Both the position numbers and the translations under genes were made by a program. A DNA stretch of 64,000 nucleotides from Areca catechu. Its lineage: Eukaryota > Streptophyta > Magnoliopsida > Arecales > Arecaceae. Positions within the stretch are counted from its first letter, which is position 1, and every line of letters begins with the position of its first letter. A model generated the notes under the pieces. That model saw only the letters and a program-made list of their open reading frames with translations. It did not search any database and was not told the DNA's origin. Location of the stretch: contig CM038038.1 of the NCBI GenBank assembly GCA_021397845.1, positions 62,738,748 to 62,802,747 of the forward strand, written 5' to 3'. Of this stretch, positions 21,259 through 31,715 are shown piece after piece.

Positions 21259-22138
21259 CCTGTCTAGGGTTTCTGTTTGATTGCCTGTTTGAGTCCCTCT
21301 CTTTTTACTTTGTTTGCTCGAAGTAGACTCCCCAGGACGTCCGGTCCTAGGAACGAAGCGAGGTGCAAACCTCCTCTTCCCATTCCACGGGGTGTTCCTA
21401 GGGCGTGTAGGGGATCCGTTGGGTTACAACTTCGTAGCAGAAATTGTAAACGGGGAAGTGCTCTGTTTTCAGCCCGTAATTACCCTGTTGCAGGAATTAT
21501 TTCTTACTGCAGGTAACTCCAAATTCAGTAATTTTTATTTTACTGAAACCAGTATAATTGAATCTAATTTGCATAATTTTCTCATGATTTATTGGTTTCC
21601 ATGTGATTTCTGAGAATTAAATTACTGCAACTCTGTTTTTGTGTTCTGCAATCCATTTATTTTGAGTGTTCATCTCTTAATTCAACTTAAGGGCATTTGA
21701 GTATCTAAGATAAGGAGAGGAGTTGATAACCTCTCCTTAGCCCAAAACCACCACCCCTCATTCGAACCTAAGCCTTTAATCTAAACTTGATTAGACCTAA
21801 TTTGCCCTAGTGGGCTAGGGACATCAACAAGTCGGGTCAAGGCTAGTGTTGAGTCAGTTTGTCTAGTTACTCTGTGTGTGCTTTGTACTCAGTGTCTAGA
21901 ACGGTGGTTCAGGGATTCCATCCCGAAGGGCTTGTGTGCTGGTCCGCCTACCTGGCCAATCTCTGATTGGTGTCTAGGATTGGCATTCAGGGACCTAACA
22001 CTCCCCTTATACCTGCCTGGCTGAGTCCTGAGTTACTACAGGCTAGCTTGCCACTCTGATTGGGCACCTAGTTTGGGCTCTAGGTCTAGTTAGCCCGTAG
22101 TCGTCAGTTGAGTCTCATTTTGTGTGCCTGATTGCATC
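21259..22138 (+). other. Untranslated leader of Chromo-B
   Basis: No long frame crosses this 0.9-kb interval. A block at about 21890-22040 is nearly identical to the leader of Chromo-C (about 45500-45660), although the gag genes have diverged. It may carry packaging or dimerisation signals; that is inference from conservation and position. Confidence 0.6.
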
Positions 22139-23340
22139 ATGTCTACCCGGAATGGAGTACCCTACCAACCTGGTCAAGCCCAACCTGATTTAGAGGCCAT
22201 GGTTAAAGCTCTTACTGAGAGTATGAACAAATTAAGTCAGGATATGAATGAGAATTTTGCCTAGCTTAGGGATCGAGTCCAAGTACTTGAGGAACCTAGG
22301 CATCGGAATTGGACTCCTGACCCAGATTTTAATGTGCCTCAACCTCACCCACACCAAGAGCCTAGAAGACCTTTATACCGAGATCCTGAACCTAATCATA
22401 GGAGACCTGACCTAGAACCTGAGGATAGAGATGATAGGTTCATTCGGAACATCAAGTTAGATGCACCCACTTTTGATGGTAGCCTAAATCCTAAGGTGTA
22501 TTCTGATTGGGAGGGTGAGATGGACCAGTACTTTGAGTGGTATGCCATGTCTGAGGAGAGGAAATTCAAGTTTGCCAAAATGAAGTTAATACGTCAAGCT
22601 AGGTTATACTGGGAGAACATTGAGCTGACCACTAGAAGATGAAATGTAGAGCCCATAACCACTTGGCAGGGTATGAAAGAGAAACTTAGAGACAAGTACC
22701 TATCCATTTCATACCAGCAGAATCTGTTAGACCAATGGCAGACTTTGAAACAAGGGAACCGATCTGTTTCAAACTACATAACCACCTTTGATGAATACCT
22801 GATGAGATGTGATGTGAGTGAAGCCCATGAAGTCACTTTGTCTAGATTTAGGGCTGGGCTTAGGGAAGATATTAAGAGAGAATTATTTCTGAGAGAGGTT
22901 ACTGACCTAGACCAAGCCTATCAGATTGCACTGAACACTGAGAAGTTTCAAAGAGGACCCATGCCTCCTAGGGTTAGTGCCCCAATCCCAAGAAATGGAC
23001 CTAGCCAGGTTATCCCTAGCAAGCCTAATCAGGGTATCCCCACCCCTAGGCCCATGGACAAAGGTAAGGCACCTGACACCCAGAGAACCCCTAGTATCGT
23101 CTGTTTTAAGTGTCAGAAGCCCGGTCATATCTCCACTCAGTGCACAGCCATAGCTTGTTTTAAGTGTCATAAGGTAGGTCATGTCTCTGGCCAGTGCCCT
23201 CGTATATCCCTATATATAGAAGAGGGAGGAGAAGAGAATTCCGAGCCTAATGAGGAGTTTGAAGAAGAAGTTTATGAGGCCGGAATGAATTTGGTTGATG
23301 AGTATGAGGGAGAGGAAGAATCCACTGAATCTGACCACTT
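22139..23340 (+). pseudogene. gag: Chromo-B gag
   Basis: The frame starts at ATG 22139 with MSTRNGVPYQPG. A coiled-coil-like N-terminus and a charged linker lead to the Retrotrans_gag core (LDAPTFDGSLNPKVYSDWE, LRDKYLSISYQQN, FDEYLMRCDV). Two CCHC zinc knuckles follow, CFKCQKPGHISTQC (23102) and CFKCHKVGHVSGQC (23156), for RNA binding. An acidic linker leads into pol in the same frame, so gag and pol appear to be one polyprotein. TAG at 22262 and TGA at 22640 break it. Confidence 0.88.
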
Positions 23341-23900
23341 AGGGGTTGTAAGATGCATCATGTCCCAGACTAAAGTTCAGGAAGATTGGCGTAGGACCAA
23401 CATCCTACAGACTTTCCTTAAACTAGGGGATAAGGTTTGTAAAATCATCATAGATAGTGGGAGCTATGTGAATGCCATTTCTATTAGCACTGTCAAAATG
23501 TTAGGCTTAACCCCAGTTCCCCACCCCAACCCCTATAAGGTTTCTTAGGTAGACTCTACCTCTATACCCATCCAGTCTAGATGTCAAGTCCAAATCCAAA
23601 TGCAATCCTATCAAGAAAAGATTTGGTGTGATGTCTTGCCCATGGGGGTAAGCAATATAATTCTTGGAAGACCTTGGTTGTATGATCATGATGCCACCCT
23701 CTTAGGAAAATCCAACACCTGTGTCTTTAGTTTCAATGGGAAGAAAATCACAATCCATTCAGTCCCTCCTAAGGACAAGGTAGCTAAAGGAACTAGCAAG
23801 GTCAGAAAAATGAAGACTAGAGTGAACCTAATTAGTGCCAAGGATCTAGAACAAGAGATTCATAGTGGTTCACCCATTTGGATGTTGACTGCTAAGGAAC
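23341..23900 (+). pseudogene. Chromo-B aspartic protease
   Basis: IIDSGSYVNAIS (Asp codon 23453) is the retropepsin active site and VSNIILGRPWLYDHDA is the second conserved block. TAG at 23546-23548 lies between them. The frame then runs on into the RT linker (EEFEDVFPEDLPDHLPP), the usual chromovirus order. Confidence 0.85.
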
Positions 23901-24029
23901 TTAGGACTCCTACATCCTCAGAGCCTCCTCAGGAAGTTAAGCCTTTATTAGAAGAATTTGAGGATGTTTTTCCCGAGGATCTGCCAGACCACCTTCCACC
24001 TCTTAGGGATATTCAGCATTCCATAGATT

Positions 24030-24750
24030 TAGTCCCAGGAGCTACTTTACCCAACTTGCCCCATTATAGGATGAATCCATCGGAGCATAAAGAACTGCAA
24101 AAATAGGTTGGCGAATTGTTGAGGAAGGGGTTCATTAGAGAGAGTCTTAGCCCTTGTGCAGTCCCTGCACTTCTAACCCCGAAGAAGGATGGCACGTGGA
24201 GGATGTGTGTTGACAGTCATGCCATCAATAAAATCACAATTAAGTATAGGTTCCCCATCCCTAGACTAGATGACATGCTTGATATGATGGCCGGTGCGAT
24301 GGTTTTTTCTAAAATTGATCTCAAGAGCGGCTATCATCAGGTTAGGATTAGACCAGGGGATGAGTGGAAAATAGCCTTCAAAACTAAGGATGGACTCTAT
24401 GAATGGGTTGTTATGCCTTTTGGGTAGTCCAATGCCCCTAGTACCTTCATGAGGATTATAACCCAGGTACTTAGAGCTTTCATAGGGAAGTTTGTAGTGG
24501 TCTATTTTGATGACATCCTGATCTATAGTAAGACCCCTGCAGATCACCTAGGCCAACTTAGACAAGTCTGTCAAGTTTTGAGGAATGATAGTCTCTACGG
24601 TAATCTCAAAAAGTGTGAATTTATGACCAGTAGAATTATCTTCCTTGGATTTGTTGTAACCCCTGACGGCGTGGCTGCCGACCCTGAAAAGATTAGGTCC
24701 ATAGTAGAATGGCCAGAGCCGACCAGTGTGCATGAAGTCAGAAGTTTCCA
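24030..24750 (+). pseudogene. Chromo-B reverse transcriptase
   Basis: Motifs in order are GTWRMCVDSHAINKITIKYR, FSKIDLKSGYHQVRI, WVVMPFG then SNAPSTF, and the catalytic YFDD at 24503-24514. Stops at 24104 (before the domain, CAG to TAG) and 24425 (in MPFGxSNAP, where relatives have leucine) inactivate it. There is no frame shift. Confidence 0.9.
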
Positions 24751-25300
24751 TGGCTTGGCTACCTTCTATAGGCTATTCATCAAGGGGTTTAGTACCGTAG
24801 TTGCTCCTATCACAGACTGCATCAGGAAGGGAGAATTTCAGTGGACCAAAGCAGCCCATAAAGCCTTCCTAGATCTTAAGGATAAGATGACCCAAGCACC
24901 CATTTTGAGACTACCGGACTTTTCAAAGGTATTTGAGGTTGCCTGCGATGCTTCAGGAGTAGGTATAGGTGGAGTCCTAAGCCAAGAGAACCATCCCGTA
25001 GCATTCTTTAGTGAAAAACTTAATGATGCTAAGCTTAGGTATTCTACCTATGATAAGGAATTTTATGCAGTAGTGCAAGCTTTGCGTTACTGGAGACATT
25101 ATTTACTACCGCAAGAATTTGTGCTATTTTCGGACCATGAGGCTCTTAGATTCTTGAATTCTCAGAAAAAGCTTAACCCTAGGCATGCTAAGTGGGTAGA
25201 GTATATCCAGTCCTATACTTTTGTTTTGAAGCATAAGGCTGGGTCTGAAAATAAGGTAGCTGATGCCTTTAGTCGTCGATCTTTGTTATTGAATTCTGTT
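24751..25300 (+). pseudogene. Chromo-B RNase H
   Basis: The connection region (GLATFYRLFIKGFST) leads to VACDASGVGIGGVLSQE, YSTYDKEFYAVVQALRYWRH, LFSDHEAL and ENKVADAFSR, giving the Asp, Glu, Asp, Asp series of gypsy RNase H. No stop falls inside. Unlike the Tat elements there is only one RNase H. Confidence 0.9.
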
Positions 25301-25439
25301 CGGCCTGAAGTCATAGGGTTTGAGCAAATCAAAGAAGAATATGAGTCGTGTCTGGATTTCAAGACTGTATACCAGGATCTAACTCAAGGACCATCTAGTG
25401 AACATAAGGATTATTCCCTTTTAGATGGCTTTCTGTTCT

Positions 25440-26620
25440 TTAAGAATAGGCTTTGCATCCCTAGAACCTCTCTTAGGGAATTCTTGATTTGGGAAACTCA
25501 TGCTGGAGGTTTAGCTGGCCATTTCGGAATAGATAAGACCACCCTGGCTATTGAAGACCATTTTTTCTAGCCTAGCTTAAAAAGAGATGTAGCACACATT
25601 GTGGCTAGGTGTCAGACCTGCGCTATTGCCAAACAGCGAAAACAGAACACCGGCCTTTATACCTCACTCCCTGTCCTAGATCGTCCTTGGCAAGATGTGA
25701 GCATGGACTTTGTGTTAGGTTTGCCTAAGACCCAGAGGAGGCATGACTCTATCTGTGTTGTAGTAGACCGATTTTCCAAGATGGCCCATTTCTTGCCTTG
25801 TTCCCAAATATTTGATGCGTCTAAGGTAGCCACCCTGTTCTTTAATGAGATAGTTCGACTCCATGGCCTACCCAAGACCATTGTTTCAGATAGGGATGTT
25901 CGGTTCACCAGCTATTTCTGGAAAACCCTTTGGCATAAGTTAGGGACGAAACTTAAGTTTTCAACTGCCTATCATCCCCAGACTGATGGCCAAACCGAAG
26001 TAGTGAACCGTAGTTTAGGCAATCTGCTAAGGTGTCTTGTTGGTGAAAACATTAGGAACTGGGATTTATACTTACCTAGAGCTGAATTTGCATATAATGA
26101 CTCGGTCAATAGGTCTACAGGTAAAAGTCGATTTGAAATTATGCATGGTTACAAACCCCACACACCTCTTGACCTAGCTCCTTTACCAGTCCACACACGG
26201 GTCTCCGAGTCTGCCGAAGTTTTTGCACAGCATATAAAAGACTTGCATAAAGAAATTCAAGCCAAAATAAATTTAAGTAACGAAACTTATAAGAAATTGG
26301 CTGATTCTCAAAGGCGAGTCAAAACTTTTGACGAAGGAGACTATGTAATGATTAGGTTAAGGCCTGAACAGTTTCCTCCTGGAACCATTAGAAAGTTACA
26401 TGCTAGGGGAGCTGGACCATTTAGAGTGGTAAAGAGAGTAGGATCCAATGCCTATGTGCTCGAGTTGCCTCCAGAACTAGGCATTAGCTCCACTTTCAAC
26501 ATTACAGACCTAGTAGAGTATAGGGAGCCAGCTGTGATTTCCAGTGAGGCTTTTGAACCTAATCCTGCTCTTGAGAGTGAACCTGACCCTGTGTGTCCAC
26601 CAACAAATTGGCCTGTGAGG
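25440..26620 (+). pseudogene. Chromo-B integrase
   Basis: The zinc part (HAGGLAGHFGIDKT, then CQTCAIAKQ) is followed by Asp in VSMDFVLGLP, Asp in VSDRDVRFTSYFW and Glu in PQTDGQTEVVNRS. The GPF/Y-type C-terminal module (GAGPFRVVKRVGSNAYVLEL) is present. TAG at 25568-25570 replaces a tryptophan codon in the linker to the zinc part. Confidence 0.9.
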
Positions 26621-26896
26621 AAAGAGCAGATTGAAAAGATCCTGGATGATCAGGTTATCTCTACTCGTAATCGAGGATACCAAAGATACCTGGTCCGCTA
26701 GCTAGGAAGGCCAGATTTTGATGACTCTTGGATCTCCCGAGAAGAGTTACAAGAGCTGGACCCAGACCTCTTGGAGAGATACCAGAGCCAACTTGATCCA
26801 TACTCGACAGGGTCGAGTTCCTCCCACCCTGGGAGAATTGGTGCGGGCACCAGACTCAGAAGAAGACTTCAGAGCTCCATCTGGATCTCTGATTAA
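26621..26896 (+). pseudogene. Chromo-B chromodomain and LTR-encoded C-terminus
   Basis: The chromodomain (KILDDQVISTRNRGYQRYLV, then DDSWISREELQELDPDLL) is thought in plant chromoviruses to steer integration to chromatin. TAG at 26699-26701 replaces its central tryptophan codon. The frame continues through SSSSHPGRIGAG and on into the 3' LTR (from 26839) to TAA at 26894-26896, ending in SSIWISD. Chromo-C and Chromo-D end in the same way. Confidence 0.85.
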
Positions 26897-28437
26897 CCTT
26901 GCCCGAAGAATTAGGGTTTTTTGGTTTTTAATAAGAGTTGACTAGATCTACTTAATTTAGCTTGAGACTACATTACTTGCATTTTATTTTGTTGAGTCAT
27001 GTTGACTCAGTAGTAGACTAGGGTTTCAAAATGGGATGTTACACTTTCTTCCAAGACCAGGCAAGTGGACACCACACTCCCAGCCACACTCCCAGTCCAG
27101 GGGGTGCCATATCCACATCCAGCAGCTTTTGGTCCCCACTCCACAGATGGCAACCTCCTTCTCTCATGCGCCAGATAAGGAAAAGTCCACCAAGAGACCA
27201 CCAATCAAGGGGGCGGCCAAGACTTTCCCAAGAAAATCCAAGCAAAGAAGGGAAGAAATTTCTCTTGGAAGAGCATATCAAGGGGCGCCCATTACCTGCC
27301 AAAAAAACCTAAAACAAAGATGGGAAGGGCCTTGACTTAGGGAGGAAGAAAAGGAGGAGTCCAAAAGAGTTCATCCAGGGAAGGAAGAAAATTTTTCTTG
27401 AAAAATCAAAGCAAGGTGGCGCCATCTACCTGCCATTTATAACCCAAATCTTAATTTTTGGTATTTTGGCCGACCATATGTAAGGGATTTGCCCTAATTT
27501 GGAGATCCCCTCCTTTAGTCTCACATGGGAAAATATGAAACCCTTCTCCCTTGTAAAGCATTATAAATTAAACCCCTCTTGTAAGTTGAAATGAATCAGA
27601 TGAATGAAAGAAATTTTTCTTGAGCAAACTTGTGTTTTCTCTTGTCCGCACTTGCTTCCAGGTGTTGAGCTCCGTGAGGGAGTAAATCCGGGTTCCCCTG
27701 GAACCTTGAGGAGGTGAGAGATCTCCAAAACCCTAAACCCTAGGTTAGCCACTCAATTCCCAAACCCTAGCCGCCAACACCCTTCTCTTTCCACCAAGCC
27801 CTAGTCTGTTCTACTTCTCACGGCCACCCTCTCCAAGCCCTGGCCGGCCACCAGCATCCAACTCCGGTCCAGATACTTCAGGTCTGCAGCAACTCTAAGA
27901 GGAAGTCAGATCGGCCTCCAGGAGAATCCTGATCTCAGCAGCCTCGGCTTTCAAGTTCTTCAGCCTGGTAAGATCTCTTCTTGAGTTTCTGAATTCCATC
28001 TTTTGTTCCTCTTCTCTCCCAGATCCTGAGTCCAGAAGAAGCTGACCAAACCACAAAACCAGTATTAGAGGATCCATTGCGAAGATAGCCGACTCCGAGG
28101 ATCCCACAATCTGCTCGAGAGAGTTCTTCCACCAAACCCTGAGAAGATCACAAGTCTGGTTAGTAAACCATCTCTTCTCTCTATTTCTGTTCTGTTGAAA
28201 GTTCAGAGCGAAACCCTAGGTCTGGGAGTTTCTCAACCCCCAGCGATCCATTACTTCTGAACTACTCTGATAATTTAGTTGCTTCTAAACTATGCTTTCA
28301 ATCCTTACCTAGTTTCCTTCAACATAGTTTAGCTTTACTTTGAGTCGAAGCCAATTTCTAAAATATATAAAAAAAAAAAAAAGAATTAATCTTAATTTTA
28401 CTTCCGCATATGCTTCTTTGTTCTTTGTTCTGCATCA
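26839..28437 (+). repeat. Chromo-B 3' LTR
   Basis: Full-length partner of 19613-21211. Differences are scattered substitutions plus a length change in an A-run near 28370. The purine run GGGAGAA just before it is a short polypurine tract. It ends TGCATCA, followed by the CCACA duplication. Confidence 0.93.
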
Positions 28438-28442
28438 CCACA

Positions 28443-29221
28443 TCGCTCAGAAGCTGGGAGTAGGCCTCTTGGTCCGCCGACTCGACCTGTGAGTTCCGGT
28501 TTGGAGACCGATCCGGTTCGCTCCAGGCCCAGTCGACATCCTCGACCGAGGCAAAAAAGAACCGGTTCTTCCAACCCTTGATGGAAGAAGAGAGGTCGAA
28601 CCGGAGACACCTGGGCCGGGGTGAGATGTACCACCAGCCATCATCGGTGGAGTACCTCTTCAGGATAAACAGAGCCCTGAAGAGGGAGAAACGAGCAACA
28701 AACCCGTGGAAGTGACAGAAAACAAACAAAGAGAAGATGACCCGGATGGCATTGGGAGCCAACTGGGCCAGGACGAGACGGAAGTGGCTAAGGAAGGAAA
28801 GAAAGAAAGAATGCAGAGGAAATCGAAGGCCCCCGAGAAGGAAGTCTTCGTAGAAGGCTATGCGGCCGGGGCCACTCATGGTGACGCGATCCCCGGGCCG
28901 CGGAACGAGCAGACGGATTGACCCCGGGATGCCATAGACCTCCCGGAGCAAAGAAAGGTCGCCTTCGGTCATTGTGGAAGCACGACCGGAGGGACCGGCA
29001 GAAAGAAGAGTTGGAGGAGGAAGGGAAAAAAGCAGAATAGCAGAAGCGACGGGAGGAGACCTGACACCCCTGGGGATACCAATAGTGATACCCCCAGGTT
29101 GCAGTCGCCTGCGGGTCTGCTCCGGGATCACTTCCTCCTCCGAGGAGGAAGAAGACGGAGCCTTCGACCGAGATGGATCGGCCTCGTCCGGATTAGAGGA
29201 AACATGGCGACGACGCGTCAT
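28443..29221 (-). pseudogene. Tat-A antisense gene, 5' portion (exon 1, Transposase_28-like)
   Basis: The start is ATG at 29221. After a Ser/Pro-rich N-terminus come GRIAFYEDFLLGGLRFPLH, FCHFHGFVARFSLFRALF, DDGWWYISPRPRCLRFDL and KGWKNRFFFAS, the Transposase_28 ('putative gypsy type transposon') signature, at about residues 125-225. The frame is open up to the Chromo-B junction and continues at 19612. No stop falls in this part. The family is found as an extra antisense ORF in plant Tat elements; its activity is not known and the name does not show that it is a transposase. Confidence 0.8.
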
Positions 29222-29700
29222 GACAGAGGAGAAAGCGAGGAGGATTCACAGGAGAAGAAGAGGGGAACTTGGGAGAAAATGGGGGCACTCAACGAAAATG
29301 CACTGAGCGAACGCAGGGCAGTGAAAATTAGCCTGCAGCAAACCGCCCACGGAGCAAAGGAAAAGGCCTCATTCCAGAAAGTCCCCTCCTTTTCAAACTC
29401 AATCGACAGCCGCCGTACCCGTCATTCCGCTCCGGGCCATTGGATGATCGCCGCGTGGACGCACGCCCGACATCGTCACCTCGTTAGCAGGGAAACGGCC
29501 CCTGCTTCGAAGCGATGCATTTATTGCGGGCGAACAGTCGACGCGTGGCGGCCTCCTATAGGGCTTCGGGCACACCGAGAAATGGCGACGAGGATCGTGG
29601 CAATTATGACGCAAGATCTTTGCCTCCCCATGTCATATCCGCATTTAATCCCAACGTTCCGTCCCATGATGCCCAAACGGAACGTCGGATTGCGGGCAAC
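29222..29700 (-). promoter_or_regulatory. Interval upstream of the antisense gene; possible antisense promoter
   Basis: Read on the minus strand, a TATA-like TTTGAAAAGG lies near 29385-29396, about 165 bases before the ATG, followed by a C/T-rich leader just before it (TTCTTCTCC, CTTTCTCCTC). This would let the gene be transcribed without LTR help. It is a motif reading only. A clear polypurine tract for the 3' LTR is not visible here. Confidence 0.35.
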
Positions 29701-31184
29701 TGTTACGGCCGTAATGATGATGTGGTTGGTCGCTGATCCCGGTGGGCACTATTCGAGCCACGTGGAGGTTTTCGACCGAGTCAGCTACGGTTTCCCGCCC
29801 GAAGTCAAGCTCGGACCGGGCTCCCCCGCTCCCTCGCCAGGCGGCACCCATAGACGGCCCCACCTCGGCCGAGGTCGAGCCGGGCCTCTTCGCTCCTTCG
29901 CCAGGTGGCCCCTGAGATGGGACCACCTCGGCCGAAGCCGAGCGTCCTTCTGTCGTCCCGCTAGGTGTCCACCCAGGAGGGTCCACCTCGGCCAAGGTCA
30001 GCTGCTCCCCCTCTCTCTCGCCAGGTGGCACCCATAGACGGCCCCACCTCGGTCGAGGTCGAGCCGGGCCTCTTCGCTCCTTCACCAGGTGGCCCCTGAG
30101 ACGGGACCACCTCGGTCGAAGCCGAGCGTCCTTCTGCCATCCCGCCAGGTGTCCACCCAGGAGGGGTCCACCTCGGCCAAGGTCGGCTGCTCCCCCGCTC
30201 ACTCGCCAGGTGGCACCCATAGACGGCCGCACCTCGACCGAGGTCGAGCCGTGCCCCTTCGTTCCTTCGCCAGGTGGCCCCCTGAGACGGGACCACATCG
30301 GCCGAAGCCGAGCGTCCTTCTGCTGCCCCGCCAGGTGTCCACCCGGGAGTGGTCCACCTCGGCCGATGTCAGGCAGCTCATGCAGAGAGAGCCCCAAAGA
30401 GCGGAGTGCAGGTTTCGAGGCTGGCCCTCGAGCCGTGCATGCCGCACCCCAAAGAAGGCGCCCCGTACGGATGGCGGCGGCATGCGAAACATCACTTACA
30501 TCGGCTCGACGGGTTCCATAGTCGAAAAACGCGGTTCTGACAAAACAGGGCCCGTCGACGGATAGCGCCGGCACCTGGGGAGGAGAGCACCCACGCTTGG
30601 CCCAAGGTCTGGCCGGCCGCCCTGCCGACGCCCCCCTCCTTTACCTTTTCCCCGCTAGGCTCGGCGAACGAGGCTGGAAGTCGCCTGGCCCTCAGAACCA
30701 AAAGGGAAAAAAGAAAAGGACGGAGAGAGGGCGACGAGAGCGAGAGGGGGAGCATCCCGAGAGCGAAAAACGAGCAGGCACCGGGAGGAGATAAAAGGAA
30801 GGGGAAAAGTGACGACCAGGTAAGCAGAGACAAGTAAGAAACAAAGGCTGGAAGCTCCGCTCCACGGGACAAGATCCAAGCTCCCGAGAGGGGATCGCTT
30901 GGCGTGAGCTCGGCAAAGGAGTCCAGCCGGGTTTTTGGTCTCTTTAGCACCATTCTTGCTCATAGAATCTCTGAGTATGGGACTCCTTCGGGGGCCCATC
31001 CCAGAGACCCTGTTCCCTCTCGCCGTCTACTAACTTGATCGTCGGAGCTCCCTTGCCGGGATCCCCGGCCAGGGTCTTCTGACCTCATCTTGCAGGTCCG
31101 ATCCAGCTAGGAGGCCCCAGGAGCAAGACGGTCTATACGGATCGGCGGTTCCGAGTCACGGGCGCGGCGGCGAGATCAGCAACA
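29701..31184 (+). repeat. Tat-A 3' LTR
   Basis: It starts TGTTACGGCCGTAA, ends CAGCAACA and aligns with 10027-11514 throughout, including the three 185-bp repeats and the TATA-like GATAAAAGG. It is followed by CCCCC and the right part of the Tat-J LTR. Confidence 0.92.
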
Positions 31185-31189
31185 CCCCC

Positions 31190-31320
31190 TACTAACTTAT
31201 GCATCGGAGTGTCCCCCGTCGGAGCACCTCCAACGCCCAAGGGACTTTATGTAGGTTGACTGGCAGAGGAGCTCTCCAGCACAGCCAACCAAGCCCGGTC
31301 CAGGTGGAGGCATGGCAACA
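31190..31320 (+). repeat. Tat-J 5' LTR, right part
   Basis: ACTTATGCATCGGAGTGTCC continues the homology with the Tat-J' LTR (ACTTAAGCATCAGAGTGTCC) exactly where the left part stopped. It ends GGCAACA. This proves that Tat-A lies within a Tat-J LTR. Confidence 0.85.
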
Positions 31321-31323
31321 GAT

Positions 31324-31341
31324 TGGAGCTAGAAGGAGGGC
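31324..31341 (+). promoter_or_regulatory. Primer-binding site of Tat-J
   Basis: TGGAGCTAGAAGGAGGG starts three bases after the LTR end; Tat-J' has TGGCACTAGAAGAAGGGG at the same place. The shared part differs from the Tat-A site, so the two Tat families probably use different tRNAs. Confidence 0.5.
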
Positions 31342-31402
31342 GGGCTTGAACCTTCGTTCCACTCTCTACTCTAAAAGGAGAGATTGACTGAGAAAATCTA
31401 GC

Positions 31403-31715
31403 AATGGCAAGGGGAAGAGCACGAAGTATCTCTGCCAGAGGAGGACATTCTCACCACAGGTCTGAAGTGCCTCACAGGGAAGATGACACTGCTGCTGCCG
31501 CTGAGCCCACCATTACTCTGGGGCTGCAGTAATTCCAGCTGCTGGTGAACCGCATCGAGACGCTTACCTCGGTGGTCCAGCACTTCCAAGAAGCAGCGGA
31601 TGACCGGCGGTAACCACCTGCGGTGTCTTGCATCAATCATCAGCCGGTCGCCGGGGGGAGTCAGCTGCCGGAGGTGCCCCCACCTCCTTCCCATGCCATT
31701 CCGGAGCAGCGAAGG
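31403..31715 (+). pseudogene. gag: Tat-J gag, N-terminal part
   Basis: The frame begins at ATG 31403 with ARGRARSISARGGHSHH, closely matched by Tat-J' on the minus strand. Two stops (in LGLQ and after DDRR) break it. It is cut by solo-H after GAAGG and resumes at 32396. Confidence 0.7.

Larger units (their letters stand above)
19613..28437 (+). mobile_element. Chromo-B: full-length chromovirus (Tekay/Del-like Ty3/gypsy)
   Basis: Two 1599-bp LTRs, an initiator tRNA-Met site, a 0.9-kb leader and one 1585-codon gag-pol frame ending in a chromodomain. The 5-bp duplication CCACA is perfect. I count about 22 differences by eye between the LTRs outside an A-run, so this is the youngest dated insertion in the window. 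Seven stops break the frame and none shifts it. Assignment to the Tekay/Del lineage rests on the long LTRs, the tRNA and the chromodomain and is an inference. Confidence 0.92.
10027..31184 (+). mobile_element. Tat-A: full-length Tat-lineage Ty3/gypsy element with Chromo-B inside
   Basis: Both LTRs are present (1488 and 1484 bp), with a primer-binding site, one long gag-pol frame (11593-17043), a tandem-repeat spacer (17168-17850) and an antisense gene (18150-19612 plus 28443-29221). The gag-pol order is gag, protease, RT, RNase H, a second RNase H, integrase. The second RNase H and the antisense gene are marks of the Tat lineage. Without Chromo-B and its duplication the element would be about 12.3 kb. 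Ten in-frame stops make it non-autonomous now. Confidence 0.88.
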
